Origin: Telopea speciosissima
Lineage: Eukaryota > Streptophyta > Magnoliopsida > Proteales > Proteaceae
Length of the DNA: 64,000 nt
Assembly (NCBI RefSeq): GCF_018873765.1
Contig: NC_057919.1
Location: forward strand, 68,380,984 to 68,444,983
Direction of reading: 5' to 3'
Positions 18,401-29,914 of this stretch are shown here, one piece after another; the stretch's first letter is position 1; the number at the start of each line of letters is the position of its first letter. Under the pieces are notes generated by a model, which did not search any database, had not been told where the DNA came from, and was given only the letters and a program-made list of their open reading frames with translations. Position numbers and translations under genes: made by a program.

Positions 18401-21400
18401 TTCAAGTGATGCTAACGCCCCTGATATTGATTGAAGCTTTGGTTGTGGGGTTTTACAAAAGTTCAGGACCAAGAATTTCAAGTGGAGATCTTAGTTGGGA
18501 AGTTTCTGTTTCTCAGGAATCTGATTTCTTATGTCATCACATTCATTTTGGGGATTGATAGAGCAATTTTTTGAGCTTGCTTGAGTCAGGAAAGCAGAAT
18601 CGATTGTTGAGTTTATCATCCTTGATTTTGATCCTTACGTTTTGGGTATTAAAAGATGGGGAACAAGTGCCTCGTATGTAGAAACAAAGGTGCTTGGTGA
18701 GAATGAAATTGAGATTCCACCTGGGCACAAAGGTCTTTTTTTGGATGCTGTTTTTTCCGTTGAAGCAAAAGAATCAAATATCACTTTGAAGCAACAAAGA
18801 ATTATGTAATGGAGTTAACGGAAAAATTATTGTTCCCTGGCTTTTTACTGTTGTGCATTAGCATTTCAAGGGATATGTATATGTCATGAGATTTGAGGTT
18901 CACAACTTCCCTGAGAGCTTCATTGGTAACTCCTATAATTGTTTTCCGGGCTTTCTTTCCATAGGCAGGTTTTTATGGCAATACACTCTGTAAACCCTAA
19001 AAATAAGTGGCTTTCTAGACAATGGTTTTCCAAAAACACTAGTTTTAGGATGTCAGTTGCATAGAGATTGATATTGGTGATCGCTAAAAAGTAAAATCAG
19101 AGATCTGTTAAGGACTCTCTCTCTCTCTCTTGGAGGTCTGCTGAGAATATATTTCATGTGTTAAGTTCCTTGGATATTATTGTTCTCATCAGAACGGCTG
19201 GGTCAATGGAATAGTTATTATCTTCTTATTCTTCTCCCTCTCTTTGCTGTGTATTGATTTTTATTTTTATTTTTTTTATTTTTTTTTTTGGGGGGGGGGG
19301 TGTATGGTTTTGATCTGCTTGATCGAGTTGCTTCTGCTTCTTTTTTCTGGTGGAAATGCAAATGGGCGTATGTGGTTAGGTACTGAAATCTTGTTAATTT
19401 TCACCTGTATGTACATAGCCTAGAGTGTCTAAACCTATCGAAACCTCTGTAATGTTCTTCAAATTGACCTATGGTCCTATATGTATCTTTAGTTAAGCAT
19501 GCTTTAACGCTGCTCTATTATGTCTATTTATTGGTCCATTGATCTTTTAGATCATTGGGGATTCTCTAGTGATTATGTAGGTGTTTCTTGTTTTAAACTC
19601 TCTTTTTTGTTTATGTGATGACTATCTATTCTGTGCAAGATTAGTCCTTTCTTTTGCTGATTGATGAACTGGCATATATTAAATGTACTAAAGTGATTAT
19701 ACTGCTCCCCTACATCATCACATCAATCTATTCTTCTGCTGCAGAGTGATTTCTTGCTTAGGAAGTATTCTGTTATTGTTCTGGATGAGGCTCATGAGAG
19801 AAGCTTGAATACTGATATACTTATTGGAATGCTTTCCCGTATCATACAAATCCGCCAGGTAAGATATTAAAACCACTACTATTGGTTGGCACAGTGCAGA
19901 GTTAAAGTTTATGTCCAGTCTGGCTTATTAATTATGTTTCTTATGATTTTATGCTTCCATGACAGAGGTTATACGAAGAGCAGCAAGAGAAGGTTCTTTC
20001 GGGAGTGAAAATCAGTCCTGAGAATTTAGTATCTCAGTTAAAACTTGTACTTATGAGTGCAACCTTGCGAGTTGAGGACTTTGTTTCAGAAAGGAGGCTA
20101 TTTAATGAAAACCCACCTGTTATAGAAGTTCCAACCAGACAATTTCCTGTTACTGTTCACTTCTCAAAAAGAACCGAGATCGTGGACTACATGGGCCAGG
20201 CTTATAAAAAGGTCTTGTCCATTCACAAGCGGCTTCCACCTGGTGGAATACTCGTTTTTGTCACTGGGCAGAGGGAAGTGGAATATTTGTGCCGCAAACT
20301 ACGTAAAACTTCAAGGGAGCTGACTCAGAAATTTTCCAAGCAGAAGGAGAGTGAGGCCACGGCTGTCTTGGATGTAGATACTAGTGACCAGGGAATTGAC
20401 ATGAAGGATATCAATGAAGCATTTGAGGTGCATGGGTCATCAGACCACCAGAAAACTGACAGATTTAGTTCATGTGATGAGGATCATGATGTTCTTGATG
20501 AGGAAGAGTTCGACTCCTCTGATGATTTGGGAACAGATAGTGAGTTGGAAGTTGATGGTGATGTTGAGGGTTCACTGAAATATGAAAATCATGAGAAAAA
20601 TGGTAAGCATTTTGATGTTCTTGGAGAACCTGGAAGCCTTGCCTCATTGAAGGCTGCTTTTGCAGCTTTGGCCAGCAATAATGCACCCGACCCAACTTCT
20701 GAGGGGAAACTGGATTCTCCCATCACCCCTGGCTCAGAAGGATGTTTGAACCAATCTACTTCCACTTCTACGAAAAAATGTGATATGGCTGATGGTCCTT
20801 GTGCTAGTGCAATGTGTGTCCTGCCTCTTTATGCCATGCTACCTGCAGCAGTACAGCTTCGGGTATTTGAAAAGGTTCCTGAAGGAGAGCGGCTTGTAGT
20901 GGTTGCTACCAATGTGGCTGAAACCTCCTTAACTATTCCAGGCATAAAGTATGTGGTTGACACTGGAAGGGAGAAGGTCAAGAACTACAATTCCTCCAAT
21001 GGTATGGAAACATATGAGATTCACTGGATAAGCAAGGCATCTGCTGCCCAACGTGCAGGAAGAGCCGGCAGAACTGGGCCTGGCCACTGTTACCGTCTCT
21101 ATTCTTCTGCTGTTTTTACTAACATATTTTCTGACTTCTCTATCCCTGAAATATCCAAAATACCTGTTGATGGTGTTGTCCTTCTCATGAAATCAATGGG
21201 TATTGATAAGGTGGGTTTAATTCATTTTCTAAGGCTTGACGTTTCTTTACAGTGGTTGTCGTGCAAAAGCTTCATATATTATGCTTCTTGGGTGGGAATA
21301 TGCTGAAGATTTTAAACATCCATGTGAACACCCATGGGATTTTGGGTGCAGATCACCTAAGTCAAGATCAACCTAGTCAGACGGTCAAAATAATTAATCA

Positions 21401-23178
21401 TTGATGAATTGTTTAAGCTGGTCCAATTATTTTAATTTGGGGTGGGAGATCTAGGTAGCACCTGTAACATCTTTTACTTTGTTTGCACCGTAGTTTTTGT
21501 CTGGTCCATATGGCGGGAATATATGCAGTTTGCAATCTGCATCATTTTCCACTGAAGCATTCTCTTATTAATCTTGAAGAATTATTTGCCTTGTAGTTTT
21601 TATCTTAATATCCAGCAACAATAATTTCATCTTTATTAATTCTTCTGATTGGCTTATTCTTCCCCCTTGCTTTCATGTTCTATTCTCCAGGTTGCAAATT
21701 TCCCATTTCCGACTCCCCCTGAGGCCACTGCCTTGGTGGAAGCTGAGCGTTGCTTAATGGCTCTTGAAGCACTTGATAGTCAAGGAAGACTTACACCCCT
21801 TGGAAGGGCCATGGCAAAGTATCCCATGAGTCCTCGTCACTCTCGTATGCTTCTTACAGTTATTCAAATTATGAAGAAAGTCCAGAGTTATCCAAGGGCA
21901 AATCTTGTTTTTGCTTACACAGTTGCTGCAGCCGCAGCTTTGAGCTTGTCAAATCCTTTTATTATGCAATTTGAGGGAAGCCACAATAATTCAGCTGATT
22001 TGGATAGAGATGATAAAACTGATACTGTTGATACCCCAAAGATTCTGGACAAAGAAGAGAAACTGAGGCAGAAGAAACTGAAAGAAATTACTAAATTGGC
22101 CCGTGCAAAATTCTGCAACCCTAGTAGTGATGCTCTGACAATAGCTTATGCTTTGCAATCATTTGAACACGCAGGGAACCCAACAGAGTTCTGTAAAGAT
22201 AATTCATTACACCTGAAAACCATGGAGGAGATGTCCAAGCTAAGAAAGCAGCTACTCCAATTGGTATTTCATCAAAGCTCTGTTGTTGTACACGAGGATT
22301 TCTTGTGGACATATGGGACTGTTGATGATGTAGAACAGGCTTGGAGGATTTCCTCCAACAGGCATCCTCTATTACTAAATGAGGAGGAGCTCTTAGGACA
22401 AGCTATCTGTGCTGGCTGGGCAGACAGGATTGCCAAGCGCATCAGATTAGTTTCAGTGTCATCAGATAGAGACAGAAAAGCTAATGCACCACGATATCAA
22501 TCTTGCATGGTTAAAGAAACCGTGTTCCTCCATCGTTGGTCATCCGTTTCTCGAACAGCTCCTGAGTTTCTGGTCTATAGTGAACTTCTAAACACAAAAC
22601 GACCATATATGCATGGAGTGACAAGTGTGAAACCAGATTGGCTTGTTAAATATGCTGCATCTCTTTGTAGTTTCTCTACTCCACTTTCAGACCCAAAACC
22701 ATTTTATGAACCCTCAGGTGACCAAGTGTTTTGCTGGGTGAGTCCAACCTTTGGTCCCCATTTATGGCAGCTACCATTGCATAGTTTGCCTGTCAGTAAT
22801 GGTGTGCATAGAGTGACCGTATTTGCTTATGCTTTACTTGAAGGCCAAGTACTGCCTTGCTTAAGATCTGCACAGAAGTTCATGGCAGCCCCTGCTGTTA
22901 CCATTTTGAGGCCTGAGGCAGCAGGTCAAAGACGGGTGGGGAACCTTATAAATGAACTGATGGCTGGTGCAAGGTCAATTGATAGTCGTGCCATGTTGAG
23001 AAAGATCTGGAATGAGAATCCCCAAAAATTGCATTCAGAGATTCGGGACTGGTTTCAGGAGAAATTTCATGATCAATTTGAAAAGCTTTGGGCACAAATG
23101 CATCGTGAGGTTCTTTTGGAGTGTCAAGAACTTTTTCCCAAGAGTGTGAAGAAAGAAAAGAGGAAAAGTAGAGATTAA
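15452..23178 (+). CDS. DEAH-box RNA helicase, DHX37/Dhr1-like (FASCIATED STEM4-type)
   Basis: A nucleolar ATPase of this family remodels U3 snoRNA/pre-18S complexes in small-subunit assembly. The eleven exons are 15452-15540, 15987-16059, 16174-16242, 16320-16369, 16486-16546, 17047-17436, 17557-17802, 17937-18167, 19745-19858, 19966-21210 and 21691-23178 (stop TAA). All phases agree, giving 1351 aa. An in-frame TGA at 15434 upstream of the ATG fixes the start. Motif [11 protein letters not shown] is near residue 314, Ia TQPRR near 348, II DEAH near 417, III SAT near 472, [13 protein letters not shown] near 757 and [15 protein letters not shown] near 803. These are followed by the winged-helix/ratchet region ([17 protein letters not shown]) and the C-terminal OB-fold domain. 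A Lys/Arg-rich N-terminus and an acidic Asp/Glu/Ser insert (about 585-650) between motifs IV and V fit the Dhr1 branch. The gene carries large TE-bearing introns, but the reading frame is intact. Confidence 0.93.
18585..18809 (+). other. unidentified coding-like ORF inside a helicase intron
   Basis: A 74-codon open stretch ending in TAA has balanced, protein-like composition (for example [20 protein letters not shown] and [10 protein letters not shown]). It lies in the 1.6 kb intron between the helicase exons ending at 18167 and starting at 19745. It has no ATG at its beginning and is preceded by an in-frame stop. I do not recognise the family. It may be a captured gene fragment or an old pseudogene piece, or chance. 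Confidence 0.3.
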
Positions 23179-24127
23179 GAGAACTTCACATTTCCTGTTT
23201 GATGTGCCTTGGTTGCTATGTTTACCTGTTGAAATACAGAAACTGAAGAAAAAATGAGCTCAGTGAACCAAATTGAACCTCGACCACGTGAGCCGATGGG
23301 GACCATACACAGCCTGGTGCAGTTCAAAGGCAGCAACTCAATTTGAGGTAATCCTGACAAAGTTTAAATGACTACCTTTGCTTCTTATAGTAATTTCTGT
23401 TTTGAACTTTTTTTTAATCCAGCTTTGCTTTTGCAATGAAGCTAGTTTTGTCTTGGGCTGAACCATGTGGCTAACATTACACAGGAGACATTTTTATCTA
23501 CCGTGCTAATTGCATTCCTCAGGCCTGGGATTGAATCGTGCCTTCAAGCTTCTCACCCCTTACTTATCTAACATCTGTCTGAGAATATGAAAATTTATTT
23601 ACAGCACTGCACCTTTGTATTTATATAGTGAATAGAGTTGGCTGAGGGAAGTAATCATGGACGTTGTCAGGTAGATAAGGATTTTATCCTTTTATATGCT
23701 TAACAAAGGTTGTATTTTTATTGCAAACTGAACGCTGCGGCTAGCTGGGTTGAATTCATTCTATTATGGGAAGAGGAAAAATTTTATGTTGCATAGTGTG
23801 TGACTGTGACCAAAGTTAACATAGAAGAGTTGAGCTTTTTTTTTTTTCTGATTTTGTATTCTGTAAGTACATAATTACATAATGCTTGTTATTTACTTCT
23901 AGTGTATTTTCTGATTTTGTATTCTGAAGCTATTTTTCTGCAGTGTCATTTGGAATTTTCTGTTCCAGTGAATTGAGTTTCACAAATTTTAAAATCTTGC
24001 CCCAAACAATTGGAAACTGGCCAAAATTATGAAAAAGTGGTAGCTTGATGCAGATGCTGGGCTCGACTTCACCATAGAGTCATAGACTTGTACTTGTAGT
24101 AAATAGGTGAAAGCTTTGCTACCGCGC
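23179..24127. other. helicase 3' UTR and intergenic DNA
   Basis: The helicase 3' UTR starts here; its end is not determinable. The rest is AT-rich with a T run near 23836. No further gene was recognised. Confidence 0.5.
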
Positions 24128-24256
24128 ATGTACATGCCAGGGCTGGAAAATGAAGTTTCAGCTGGTTTAAATGATGTTATGACAGTGCTCATGCCAGGGC
24201 TGGAAAATGAATTTTCAGCTGGTTTGAATGATGTTATGACAGTGCTCATTGATTAG
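24128..24256 (+). other. small ORF encoding two copies of a 19-residue repeat
   Basis: ATG at 24128 opens a 42-codon frame ending TAG at 24254-24256. It contains MPGLENEVSAGLNDVMTVL followed by a near-identical second copy (Val to Phe is the only change). The DNA basis is a 57-bp tandem duplication at 24133-24189 and 24190-24246 that keeps the frame. It could be real only if this region is transcribed, and no promoter or homologue is known to me. The opposite strand is also open across the repeat, so coding cannot be inferred from openness alone. Confidence 0.25.
24133..24246. repeat. 57-bp tandem duplication
   Basis: Two adjacent 57-bp units beginning CATGCCAGGGCTGGAAAATG have only two or three differences. 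They lie about 1 kb downstream of the helicase stop codon. The unit length is a multiple of three, so any overlapping frame stays open. Confidence 0.9.
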
Positions 24257-25519
24257 CTTACTAATAATTGGTTCAAATTTTATCCCTTTTTTGGGGGGTT
24301 GCAAGTAAAAAATTTTGAATATTTGCTCTAGTGGCAATTTTCCATGAGGCAAGTTCCACCTCTGATGCATGTTCCCTGCTTTATTAAAGCTTTCAGAAAA
24401 TTTTGTAAATTTAATTTGGACAACTTTGGTCCAACCGCTGAAAACACAAAGGTGTTCAACTTGAGTACATGGTAGTCCATATGGTTGAGTTGGGATGTAA
24501 AACTTGACAAATGGCTAATCCATGGAATGTGTTTTTTTTTTTTTTTTTTAACCTGTGACCTCATGGGAGCCTGCACTATTGGGGCTGGTGTTTGTGGACA
24601 AAATATGGTATCTTGGTAACAGAAACCCACTGGCTCAGTGAAATGGAGTCAGTTGTGGTTTGCTACTGTGTCAATAGTGAATACCATGGAGATGGATTGG
24701 TTTGGTAGTGACTGATAATGATCTTGATGTGAAAACTTTGATTGTGCAATCTAATCAATTGTAGGGTATGATGCCTGCAGCATCATAGAAAAGAATTCTT
24801 ATGATTTGATTGTTTGTTACAAACAACTTAATCAGTTTGGTTTTTTGGAGCATTTTACAATTGACAATTGGTTATTTGTGTCTCTCTTCTTTGGGCTTAA
24901 ATTTGAATGGTACCAAATTCTCTATTTTGCATGATATTTGTGCCGTTTGGAAGGTATTTTAGTTACCTATTTAGTGAGTGCAAGATCTTGCAATTCTATA
25001 TTTGGAAAGTTATAACAAATTTTCTAATAACTTATCTGTTATGGGAGTATTGCTTTAGAAATTTTAATTTCATTAGGAGTTCTACTTACAGTTTCCGTTT
25101 AAATTACTATTCTTATTGTTTTGGTAAGTGGTTAGCACTTGATGCAGATTTCCAGCCATGTCAGGAGAAGAAAGAGGAGAAATCTGGCCAGCATAGCCTG
25201 TGATTTGGTCTGGTCCAACTTTTAACTTGTTTTCTAGTTCTTTCCAGACTCTACAGTTCAGTTCTGGTTCACCAAGTAACAGAAATAATGGGCTCTATTT
25301 AGGACTGTTTTTTCTTTAATTTATTATTATTGTGCTGCTATTAGTCAGGCTGGGATAGGTTATTAAAACTGCAGTCCTGTTTCCAAGTTGTTTTCCTTAT
25401 TATATCAGTTTCCTAGTCAGAGCCAGGCCAGCCGGCAGATTCCCAAATTCACCCTACTTCGTATAACTCTTCCAAGTGTCCAAGGAGATGGAGACACATT
25501 GCTAATTAACTAGCAAGGA

Positions 25520-26280
25520 TTATTTCCAGAGAAGGGAACCTGGGAGGATGAAGCAACAATTCCCTGAACTTGATCTTGAGGACAAGATCTTTTTTTAAGG
25601 GAGGAGTTGTTGCGTACAGGCATGTCTCTCTTTCCCATCATCCACATTGCATGGGAATTATATTCGTGGCAGCTGTAGTGGCATAATAGTAGTTATGTGA
25701 ATAGTTATTGTAACTAGAAGTAATGGGTTCAGTTGGGACTCTCTCATCATGAGAAATGTGGTTGAATAGTAGTTACCTTAATGGAAATTGATCTGTACTC
25801 TTCAAATAGCTTGTATATTATTTCATCCCTAAGGTCTGTAAAAATTATAAAACAACCTAGATCTTACATTACTCCGGTAGACAGACTATCCAGGTATGCT
25901 AGACTGAATAACTTCTCTTTTGAGGAACTTACTGTTAATGTAGGTATTATGTTTAATGAATGAATAGACGTTTTCTTCATCCAAAAAAAAAAAATAGCTT
26001 GTATATTATGAAATGAAGGTGGACTTGGAAACTCCTAATTTATTTCTCTAGATCTTATCTTGAGCATGGGTCAGTGACTTCCTAATAAGCCAAGACGCCA
26101 TGGTTTCGTCTGTAAAGCCAATCTATCTCCCTATTTTCTCTCCACTTCCCACTCTTGTACATATTACAGTTCATGTTTCCTTTGCCGTTTCTTTTCTGAG
26201 TCCGAGTCTGTCCAGCTGTATTCTGTACCAAGTATGTAAGGGGCTAAAGCCCTACTCACGAATTTCTCAATGTTGAAAGG
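25520..26280 (+). mobile_element. Ty3/gypsy 3' end: pol C-terminal tail and LTR remnant
   Basis: Around 25535-25596 the translated fragments TWEDEATI and FPELDLEDKIFF (one frameshift apart) match the conserved C-terminal end of plant gypsy polyproteins after the chromodomain. A purine-rich tract, AAGGGAGGAG, follows, and then TGTTGCG at about 25608, where an LTR should begin. The downstream several hundred bases are LTR-like, but the far end is not defined. A retroposed insert (25822-25992) lies within. The upstream pol is too decayed to read. Confidence 0.55.
25822..25992 (+). mobile_element. retroposed insert with poly(A) tail and 17-bp target duplication
   Basis: The 17-bp sequence AATAGCTTGTATATTAT occurs exactly at 25805-25821 and again at 25993-26009. 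The 171 bases between end in about a dozen A residues. This is the signature of LINE-machinery (target-primed) insertion. The insert has an open frame ending FSFEELTVNVGIMFNE plus stop, then only about 20 bases before the poly(A). It may be the truncated 3' end of a LINE or of a cellular mRNA; the source was not identified. Confidence 0.75.
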
Positions 26281-27539
26281 CTTTGGCTGCTACTTTGGTG
26301 TGTGCATCTCAGGCTTACTCTTGTGGGATTTAAGAGTGTTACTAGGGTGGACTAATATGGATTCAGCAGTTGTCTTTTGCTGTGGTTCAGCAGGTTTATT
26401 CAGGTGGATTTCCGATTTTTCTCTCTTATTTATCCATCTTTTCTCCTGCAAACAGGTCAAAATTTCTTCACCTGCGATTTTATGTTTTTTCTATTTTGTT
26501 TCAATATCTATTATGTTCACAAGATTAATAGCTGCATTAATTCCCATTCAGATGTAGTTATTCTTGGTATTGATTCATCTGTTGAATCCTAGGTTCGGAC
26601 CCTGTTTTAAGGTCAGTTTTCTTAAACAATATTCGGATCCTAGTTCAACTCTCCTTTCTAAAATCTGGTTCCTGAACCTACCTTTGATTTTTGTTTCTGC
26701 TTCTATTTTCAGTTTCAGTTTCCAAAATTTCTTAGTTTTTAAATTTGAATTACAAATTATAGTTTCTGGTTCTATTTTCTGTTGGGGTTTAGGTAACCTT
26801 CTAAAATGGAGTTCTTCAATATCTTAATATCTGACCTTTGGATCTTCTGCAAACTTTGGTGGATTATTCTTCATGCTGACTAGGCCATTCGATCAGACTA
26901 TTAGCCTATCTGATCTGCCTTCGCTTAGTTTTGGATTCCACTAAATCTGGTTTGGTTCCATCCCTGCAATTCTGGTTTAGATGAGGTTTTCTAAACCCTA
27001 AACCAGTGCTTAGATCCCCCCCCCCCCATTACCGTTGCATTCACAAGAGTTGCTAATTTATGATTAGGAATTAATATTCTTAAAGAGTCAAAAATTCTAG
27101 TTTGTGCAGTGTGCTGCCCTTGGGCTAGGACACAGGCATGCAATATGACCACCAAACCCCCTTGGAAAGGTAAAAATTTCTATTGGCGATTGTCATTTCG
27201 TGGGCCAATGTGTCTAGACACAGCCAAGCAATGGCAGCACACCACACATGCTCAGGTATTGTTCTCTTTCTCTGAAAAATTATATACTATATAAAAATGA
27301 TATAAATAGAGGATAATTTGATTAAGTTTTATTTTAAAAATTAGGATATAATCAATCTAGACCATTCCCTCAATGGCCAACGGTCACCATCTATAATTTC
27401 ATCAAGGGATATATACATACTTTTTCTTCCTATGCAACCATTAAATTGGCGTGGGATTTTACAATATATGCAACGTGTAGATACCCCTCCTCTTTAATTA
27501 TAGAATACCAAGCTTGTTTGAAGAATTTGTATAAAATTC
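26281..27539. other. intergenic DNA
   Basis: T-rich sequence with ORFs of biased composition (Phe/Ser/Leu rich) that I regard as chance. A 13-base C run lies near 27007-27019. No gene, RNA or bounded repeat was recognised. Confidence 0.5.
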
Positions 27540-28873
27540 GATATACTAAAATACATCTGAGGTCCCGTAAATTTGTGAAAAAAGATGTTTAGAATACCCA
27601 TTCTTTGAAAATGGACGTTTGGGATGCCTCTTTAAATTAGTTTTAGATTTCAAAATAACATATTTCCAAATTTACCATCTGATCAACTCCACTCCCACCC
27701 CTGATCCACCTTCACCTCCCCTTCCAACCCTGAACCCAACCACCATTGTCGCCGTCAATTTAGCCGCAACCCACCATGCACCCTACCCCTGCCCAGCGCC
27801 ATCTTTTCCCTGCCGCAAATCTCCCAACCAACTCCTCCCTTTCATCACCGCCCTCCCCTACAAAATGTATCCCATGTTTTCGAACTCGGCCAGGAACAAA
27901 TGTCATCGATGTAGCACTGAAATCCAATTCATCATCAACACTGCGGATTAAATCTCTGCAGCCCTTTTCTTCTCCACCTGTAAATCCGACAGTCACGCCA
28001 AAAGCCTCCCAATGAGGCAGTGAAAGGAATTGCAAATTGTAATGCAAAGGGCAAAGACCAGTCTTCCTCGTTGTCGCTGCCGTAAACCACCGCTGCTCTG
28101 CAAGAAAATCTTGGAGAACCCATCTGCAATGGCTTCCCCTTCTGCAACCTCAATAATCCCTCTGCCACTACAGCTTACAAATTTTCTTACCTTCGTCTTC
28201 TTTTCACACGCCTTTTTTCTTCTTAAGTTACTTTTCCAGCCACTTTGCTACATTAGAATATGCGATTCGCACACCTCACTGGATTATTGTGAAGACCACC
28301 TAATTCTCAGTAAACTTTGGATTATCTCAAAACTTCAATCTTCATTCCTTCCACTCCACACCCCCCAAAAAAAATAACGATTCAATAGGGTAAGGAAGAA
28401 AACTCAAAATCACAACTGGTTTATGTTTGAGATGGTCATGTCAGTCTTCGTTCCCTTTTAGAGATGGCACGTCTCTAATCGTAACCGTCGTCCTCCACCT
28501 ATCACTTTGTAATCTGATTATGCTGCTGCTACCTGCTACGCCTTCTAACTACAAACTAACGAACTCCCCTATTGTTTCTCTCCCCCTTGATTGTGTTTCC
28601 TGTTAGAACATTCATGCTCAACCTGCAAACGAAGCTTGAGATGAGTTCCAGCAGGGGATGGGAACAGAAGTGTTGTGGCATTTGCAGATGGGCTGCAACA
28701 GAGGAACGACGGTAGCGGGGTGGAGGATGTGGTAATCGGTGGTGTTTGAAATACCCAGACACAGACTTACAATGGTAAAATTGGAAATAATTCTGATTTT
28801 GAACAACACCTGTTACATAGGAACCCCAAACATCCATTATGCAAATTTAGGGCACCTCAGATTTGATTTACCC
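27540..28873. mobile_element. long-terminal-inverted-repeat element with gene-like GC-rich interior
   Basis: About 130 bases at 27545-27680 (CATCTGAGGTCCCGTAAATTTG and following) are the imperfect reverse complement of about 28740-28873. The paired landmarks include ATCTGAGGT, GTTTGGG and TTCCAAATTTACCAT. The interior, about 27690-28720, is markedly more C- and G-rich than its surroundings, with long open frames on both strands and a Pro/Ser-rich plus-strand translation. That resembles a captured host-gene fragment, as in Pack-MULEs. The ends resemble GGGTAAAT. No clear 9-bp target duplication was found, so Mutator-like origin is inference. Confidence 0.55.
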
Positions 28874-29051
28874 TTCAAAAGAAAATTAGTAAAAGACTGT
28901 TTCCGATTCTTGAATTCAAATGGTTTTAAGAAGTCTGTTATACACTTACCTCATGGTACATTTCTTTACTCCGTAGCGGTGATTAAAGAATTTCTTTTGT
29001 CTACTGAAGAGTTAGAACGATTTCAATAATTAGAGTGGTTGCTATTCTATG

Positions 29052-29129
29052 TAGGGGTGTCAACGGATCGGTTTAACAAAGCAAACCCCAGTCCAGTGAA
29101 CCACTTATTAACAAAGCCCATTTGTACAT

Positions 29130-29160
<31 letters not shown>

Positions 29161-29914
29161 GGAAAAAAAATCTCTGTAAAGAATTGTGGCCTACACCAAC
29201 ACTCCCATCAGTCTATCTCTCTCCTCCCCATATGAAAAAACACCTCTATCACCTTGTTATAAAAAAGAAAGAGAGATAGACTCATGAAAGTACTAACATA
29301 AATCATACTCCATACAAAAAACTGTTCCCCTTTAACCAGGTCGGGCTGACCCTACAATGGCCAAAGCCTCAACCAAAACCCAGCCTAACCCTATCAAAGC
29401 CAACAAAATGCTAGGCCTTTAAACGGATCAGATTCGGGTGCGATACAAATCAAATGTAATCGGTTTCTGATATATCCTGATTGAATACGGATACCTCCAA
29501 ATTTCAGATGGATTCGGATGCAAATCAAATTCAGATTTTCGGCCATCAATATTCACTTCTGTCTTATGTAAACCAAACCTTCCTCCCCCTAGTAGACACA
29601 ATTCACTCTCAATCCATAGTTTTAGATCATGATTCTCTTTTCTTCATTTTCTAAAAATTGTTGAATTTTCAAAAACCCCAAAAATCGTTATTTACTTAAT
29701 TTTTTATAAGTATTCAGATTCAGACTTTTATCTAAATATTCAGATTTTTTTCTGAACATCTCCAAACGAATATGGATGCCCCTAAACAGATACAAATGCA
29801 GATCAAATTTGGATTTTCAATTATCCATTTACAACTCTACAAAATACTAAACCAAGTACTAGCTAGGTTGGGTTAAGACCGAGTCTAGATGGTCATGTTT
29901 CTTTGACACCCATA
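29052..29914. mobile_element. hAT-like element (TAGGGGTGTCAA ends), host of a nested copy
   Basis: The left end TAGGGGTGTCAACGG and the right end's reverse complement TATGGGTGTCAAAGA are inverted repeats of the hAT type. The 8-bp flanks ATTCTATG and ATTTTAGG agree at six positions. It contains an (AT)n tract at about 29129-29160 and a nested element at 29412-29839. No transposase ORF. Confidence 0.5.
29412..29839 (+). mobile_element. hAT-like MITE, TAGGGATGTAAA family, copy 1
   Basis: A 428-bp element homologous along its whole length to 34220-34635 and to the inverted copy at 51736-52160. The shared core includes CCTTCCTCCCCCTAG and CAATTCACTCTCAATCCATA. The ends have decayed from TAGGGATGTAAACGGATC. 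The 8-bp flanks are CAAAATGC (29404-29411) and CAAAATAC (29840-29847), one mismatch. No coding capacity. Confidence 0.8.

Noticed and set aside
24133-24246. CRISPR-like or satellite array
   Set aside because: Only two adjacent units without spacers, in plant nuclear DNA. The same applies to 5331-5442 and 51806-51901.
27619-28377. Overlapping Pro/Ser-rich ORFs taken as a protein-coding gene
   Set aside because: Both strands are open because of C/G-rich composition, and the block lies between long inverted repeats. A captured fragment in a transposon explains it better than a gene.
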